Shown piece by piece: positions 62,866 through 64,000 of a stretch of 64,000 nucleotides of DNA (the first letter of the stretch is position 1; every line of letters begins with the position of its first letter). Source of the stretch: Streptomyces odontomachi (GTDB lineage: Bacteria; Actinomycetota; Actinomycetes; Streptomycetales; Streptomycetaceae); NCBI RefSeq assembly GCF_024435355.1, contig NZ_JAMJWG010000002.1:372001-436000 (forward strand). The letters run 5' to 3'. The position numbers and the translations under genes were made by a program. Below the pieces are notes generated by a model. The model worked only from the letters and a program-made list of their open reading frames with translations, did not search any database and was not told the origin of the DNA.

Positions 62866-64000
62866 GTGGCCCGCTTGCGCATCGGCTGGCCGAGGCAGGT
62901 GTTCGCCCAGGTGTTGATCGCCCAGCTGGTCATCACCACGGGTGTTCTGCTGTTGTTGACCGGGCTGTTCCTCCAGCCGCTGCGGACGCAGCTCGACGAC
63001 CAGGCCGAGCATCAGGCGCTGGCCATCGCCCAGACCACGGCGGCCGATCCGGACATCGTCACGGGGCTGCTGTCGAGCGATCCCGATCCGCAGGGGCCGG
63101 TGCAGCGGCAGACCGAGCGCACCCGTAAGGCGACCGGTGCCCTGTACGTCGTCGTGATGAACCCACGCGGGATCCGCTGGTCCCACACGGACGTGCGGCA
63201 GGTGGGTCGCCGGGTGTCGACCGATCCCTCCGTCCCCCTGCACGGGCACGTCGTCCTACAGATCGACCGAGGCACGCTCGGCACCTCGGCGCGGGCGAAG
63301 GTACCGTTGCGCGACGGCACCGGGCGGGTGATCGGCGCGGTCTCCGTGGGGATCGCGTACTCCAGCGTGCAGGACCGTCTCCTCGCGGCACTCCCGGGGC
63401 TGCTGCGGTACGCGGGCACGGCCCTGGCCGCCGGAGCGGGCGCCGCCTTCCTGGTGGCCCGGACGCTGCGCAAGCGCACGCACGGCGTTTCCGTGAGCGA
63501 CATCTCCGCGCTGCTGTCGGAGCGGGAGGCCATGCTGCACGCCGTACGCGAAGGGGTGATCGCCCTGGACGAGCGGGAGCGGGTACGGCTGGTGAACGAC
63601 GAGGCGGCGCGCCTGCTCGCTCTCGAGGAGGGCGCACAGGGGCGTGCGCTCAGTGAGGTGCTGCCACCCGGCCGGTCCCGTGATGTGATCGCCGGGCAGG
63701 TCACCGGCCGGGATCTGCTGACCGTGCGGGGGAACCGCGTGCTGATCGCCAACCGGATGCCGACCCAGGACGGCGGGTCGGTCGTCACGCTGCGCGATCG
63801 GACCGAGGTCGAGCTGCTGGGCAGGGAACTCGACTCCATCAAGGGCCTGCTGGAGGCGCTGCGGGCGCAGGACCACGAGCACGCCAACCGCCTGCACACC
63901 GCACTCGGCTTCCTCGAACTGGGCATGCACGAGCGGGCCCGGAGCTATGTCGCCAGCCTGACGCATGCACGGCGGGCGTCCGCCGAGGAGGTCTCCGAGC
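62866..64000 (+). CDS. DcuS/CitA-type sensor histidine kinase (3' truncated by window end)
   Basis: The first 378 residues are visible. Membrane helix about 11-33, an extracytoplasmic PDC-like sensor domain (about 35-180), a second helix about 181-200 and a PAS domain (about 220-310). The dimerisation box QDHEHANRLHTALGFLELG has the DcuS-family pattern with His337 as likely phospho-acceptor. The kinase domain lies beyond the window. Such kinases sense small carboxylates. GTG 62866 has AAAGCAGG upstream. It is divergent from the ABC importer; a response regulator gene is expected just downstream. Confidence 0.8.
   Translation, partial: MARLRIGWPRQVFAQVLIAQLVITTGVLLLLTGLFLQPLRTQLDDQAEHQALAIAQTTAADPDIVTGLLSSDPDPQGPVQRQTERTRKATGALYVVVMNPRGIRWSHTDVRQVGRRVSTDPSVPLHGHVVLQIDRGTLGTSARAKVPLRDGTGRVIGAVSVGIAYSSVQDRLLAALPGLLRYAGTALAAGAGAAFLVARTLRKRTHGVSVSDISALLSEREAMLHAVREGVIALDERERVRLVNDEAARLLALEEGAQGRALSEVLPPGRSRDVIAGQVTGRDLLTVRGNRVLIANRMPTQDGGSVVTLRDRTEVELLGRELDSIKGLLEALRAQDHEHANRLHTALGFLELGMHERARSYVASLTHARRASAEEVSE

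Overview
The window is high-GC actinobacterial DNA, almost certainly Streptomyces. Supporting signs are a strong G/C bias at third codon positions, frequent GTG starts behind GGAGG-type ribosome-binding sites, rare TTA codons confined to a few accessory genes, an exact match to the CebR operator familiar from Streptomyces, and secreted polysaccharide hydrolases with Tat/Sec signals. It reads as accessory (chromosome-arm-like) DNA: catabolic islands, a secondary-metabolite cluster, regulators and several decayed genes.

Layout. 1-7.1 kb: end of an unknown gene, a MatC-like carrier plus family III CoA-transferase opposite a LysR regulator, then a LacI regulator and GH2 glycosidase flanked by matching 14-bp operators. 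7.2-14.3 kb: a 62-codon small gene overlapping a JmjC oxygenase, a STAND NTPase, and a coupled MFS transporter/PLP-lyase pair. 14.4-19.6 kb: small lipoprotein, scrambled GH31 and HEAT-like relics, alpha/beta-hydrolase/MarR pair, GH16 protein, kinase fragment, membrane protein.

19.6-42.2 kb is the centrepiece: an apparently undescribed NRPS-type biosynthetic cluster of amphenicol logic. It has an A-T-R NRPS, a CmlA-type diiron beta-hydroxylase, a CmlS-type FAD halogenase, an acyl carrier protein with AMP-ligase and SDR, and a chloramphenicol-phosphotransferase-like kinase. The window contains none of the aminodeoxychorismate/p-aminophenylalanine genes or the CmlI N-oxygenase. Instead it has a MetX/SST-type serine O-acyltransferase, an atypical CysK, a free-standing condensation-like protein, two ATP-grasp ligases, a HAD phosphatase, an amino-acid permease and an MFS exporter. 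The inferred product is a haloacylated 2-amino-1,3-diol (or a peptide of one) built on a beta-substituted alanine. A StrR-like regulator is present, and six TTA codons in five cluster genes predict bldA control. The two divergent promoters share a GTGCAAC-type repeat. A 15-bp-stem terminator closes the right edge.

42.3-64 kb: IclR pseudogene, CebR-box-controlled GH5 mannanase, zinc-ribbon protein, overlapping P450/hydrolase pair, DUF4232-like lipoprotein, monoacylglycerol-lipase-like hydrolase, LLM flavoprotein, LOG-family protein, GH28 polygalacturonase, an EF-G paralogue behind a possible leader peptide, a GH30-propeller galactanase-like enzyme, an SsuABC/TauABC-type ABC importer, and a divergent DcuS/CitA-type histidine kinase cut by the window end. 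GH2, GH5, GH16, GH28 and GH30 enzymes together suggest growth on plant cell-wall polysaccharides.
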